Shown: positions 63,456 to 64,000 of the stretch, piece after piece
How the letters are laid out: each line of letters opens with the position of its first letter
How positions within the stretch are numbered: the stretch's first letter is position 1
Source of the DNA: Bacteroidota bacterium
GTDB taxonomy: Bacteria; Bacteroidota; Bacteroidia; Bacteroidales; Paludibacteraceae
Assembly: GCA_017860295.1 (NCBI GenBank)
Contig: JAFNAS010000005.1
Span: 62,001 to 126,000 of the forward strand
Reading direction: 5' to 3'
DNA: 64,000 nt
The notes under the pieces: model-generated
What the model was told of the DNA's origin: nothing
Seen by the model: the letters and a program-made list of their open reading frames with translations, nothing else
Database searches by the model: none
Made by a program: the position numbers and the translations under genes

Positions 63456-64000
63456 ATGACATACAAAATATTTGTAATTATTGTAACACATAATGGAACT
63501 CTGTGGTACGAACGTTGCTTCAATAGCCTGCGTTTATCAACACTTCCTGTGCATACGGTAGTGGTTGACAATGCCTCTACAGATGATACAGCAAACTATA
63601 TTACATCAAACTTCCCGGAGATACAGTTAATCCAGTCTGAAGTCAATTTAGGATTCGGTCAGGGAAACAATAAAGGAATTCGCTATGCTGTAGAGAATGG
63701 TGCTAATTATGTATTTCTATTAAATCAGGATGCATGGATAGAACAAGACACAATAGAACAGCTTGTTGACATATCGAAACGGCATCCCGAATATGGCATT
63801 CTAAGCCCCCTTCATCTCAATGCATCCAAGACCGGAATTGAAGAGGGGCTGATGCATTATATTGCAGATTATAAAACTACATCTCCTCAATTCATTGAGG
63901 ACTTATATTTTCAGCGATTATCTGAAATTTATCCTACAAATTATGTCAATGCTGCCGCCTGGTTGTTGCCTCGCAATACTTTAGAAATCGTGGGTGGCTT
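63456..64000 (+). CDS. family 2 glycosyltransferase, rhamnosyltransferase-like (partial)
   Basis: The first 181 codons are visible and the gene runs off the right edge. It opens MTYKIFVIIVTHNG and continues with VVVDNASTDDT, NLGFGQGNNKGI and FLLNQDAWIE, the pattern of RfbF/WbbL-type rhamnosyltransferases. AAAWLLPRNTL near the edge is the acceptor-side helix. The ATG at 63456 starts one base after the preceding stop. Confidence 0.88.
   Translation, partial: MTYKIFVIIVTHNGTLWYERCFNSLRLSTLPVHTVVVDNASTDDTANYITSNFPEIQLIQSEVNLGFGQGNNKGIRYAVENGANYVFLLNQDAWIEQDTIEQLVDISKRHPEYGILSPLHLNASKTGIEEGLMHYIADYKTTSPQFIEDLYFQRLSEIYPTNYVNAAAWLLPRNTLEIVGG

Noticed and set aside
1-64000. CRISPR arrays, insertion sequences, prophage, rRNA operon
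   Set aside because: No regularly spaced repeats, no transposase, integrase or phage structural gene, and no rRNA sequence were seen.

Overview
The window looks like a chromosomal segment of a Bacteroidota bacterium of the order Bacteroidales (Paludibacter/Dysgonomonas/Porphyromonas-like; the genus cannot be fixed from sequence alone). Evidence: many genes are preceded by the Bacteroidota -7 box TAnnTTTG rather than a TATAAT box, Shine-Dalgarno sequences are mostly absent, and several families typical of the phylum occur (hybrid two-component regulator with beta-propeller sensor, DUF4271, DUF5020, YwbE, Bacteroidota-type LptE, CfiA-like metallo-beta-lactamase). Both ends cut a gene: a cysteine desulfidase-like gene on the left and a glycosyltransferase on the right.

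Layout. 1-11.2 kb is core housekeeping DNA: cyuA-like, dus, ywbE (minus strand), then ftsK, rimO, an HU gene, an HU-membrane-LysM fusion, a glycosyltransferase, dxs and a DUF554 gene (plus strand). tRNA-Asp (11.37 kb) is followed by an AT-richer block (11.5-24.9 kb) with a LytS/LytTR-type two-component pair, a tripartite ABC export operon (DUF2147, TolC-like, DUF6515, HlyD-like, FtsX/MacB-like permease, ATPase, outer-membrane barrel), a 1312-residue hybrid two-component regulator and, beside it, the remnant of an alpha-galactosidase-like gene. 24.9-31.6 kb holds DUF5020 plus a purine permease, an SDR gene coupled to a CfiA-like class B1 metallo-beta-lactamase, ruvX, def, lptE, secG and tRNA-Pro. 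31.7-54.1 kb is again core: aroB/aroK (convergent), pyrB and pyrI separated by a barrel gene, prfA, fabG, a LeuA-like synthase, mntP, mazG, hemD, DUF4271, LOG, a sigma-54 activator, the TldE/TldD pair, queA, dnaN and an ABC-F ATPase. From 54.2 kb to the end lies a surface-polysaccharide locus: Wzm/Wzt ABC exporter with a GxxExxY gene wedged between its subunits, an acetyltransferase, a fucosyltransferase-like gene and six further glycosyltransferases.

How parts work together. The 11.7-19.9 kb genes read as one sensing-and-export unit: a LytTR pair upstream, then inner-membrane ABC pump, periplasmic adaptor, outer-membrane channel and accessory envelope proteins. DUF5020 (Tsx-like outer-membrane protein) and the NCS2 permease would move purines across both membranes. 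In the polysaccharide locus the glycosyltransferases build a glycan on a lipid carrier and Wzm/Wzt exports it, with the Wzt C-terminal domain probably recognising the finished chain; base composition drops inside wzt at this domain boundary.

I see no CRISPR array, insertion sequence, integrase, rRNA or phage gene. The items that most deserve attention are the CfiA-like lactamase, the membrane-anchored HU-LysM protein, the ABC export unit with its unnamed accessory proteins, the GxxExxY cassette with flanking inverted repeats, and the alpha-galactosidase remnant next to an orphan glycan regulator.
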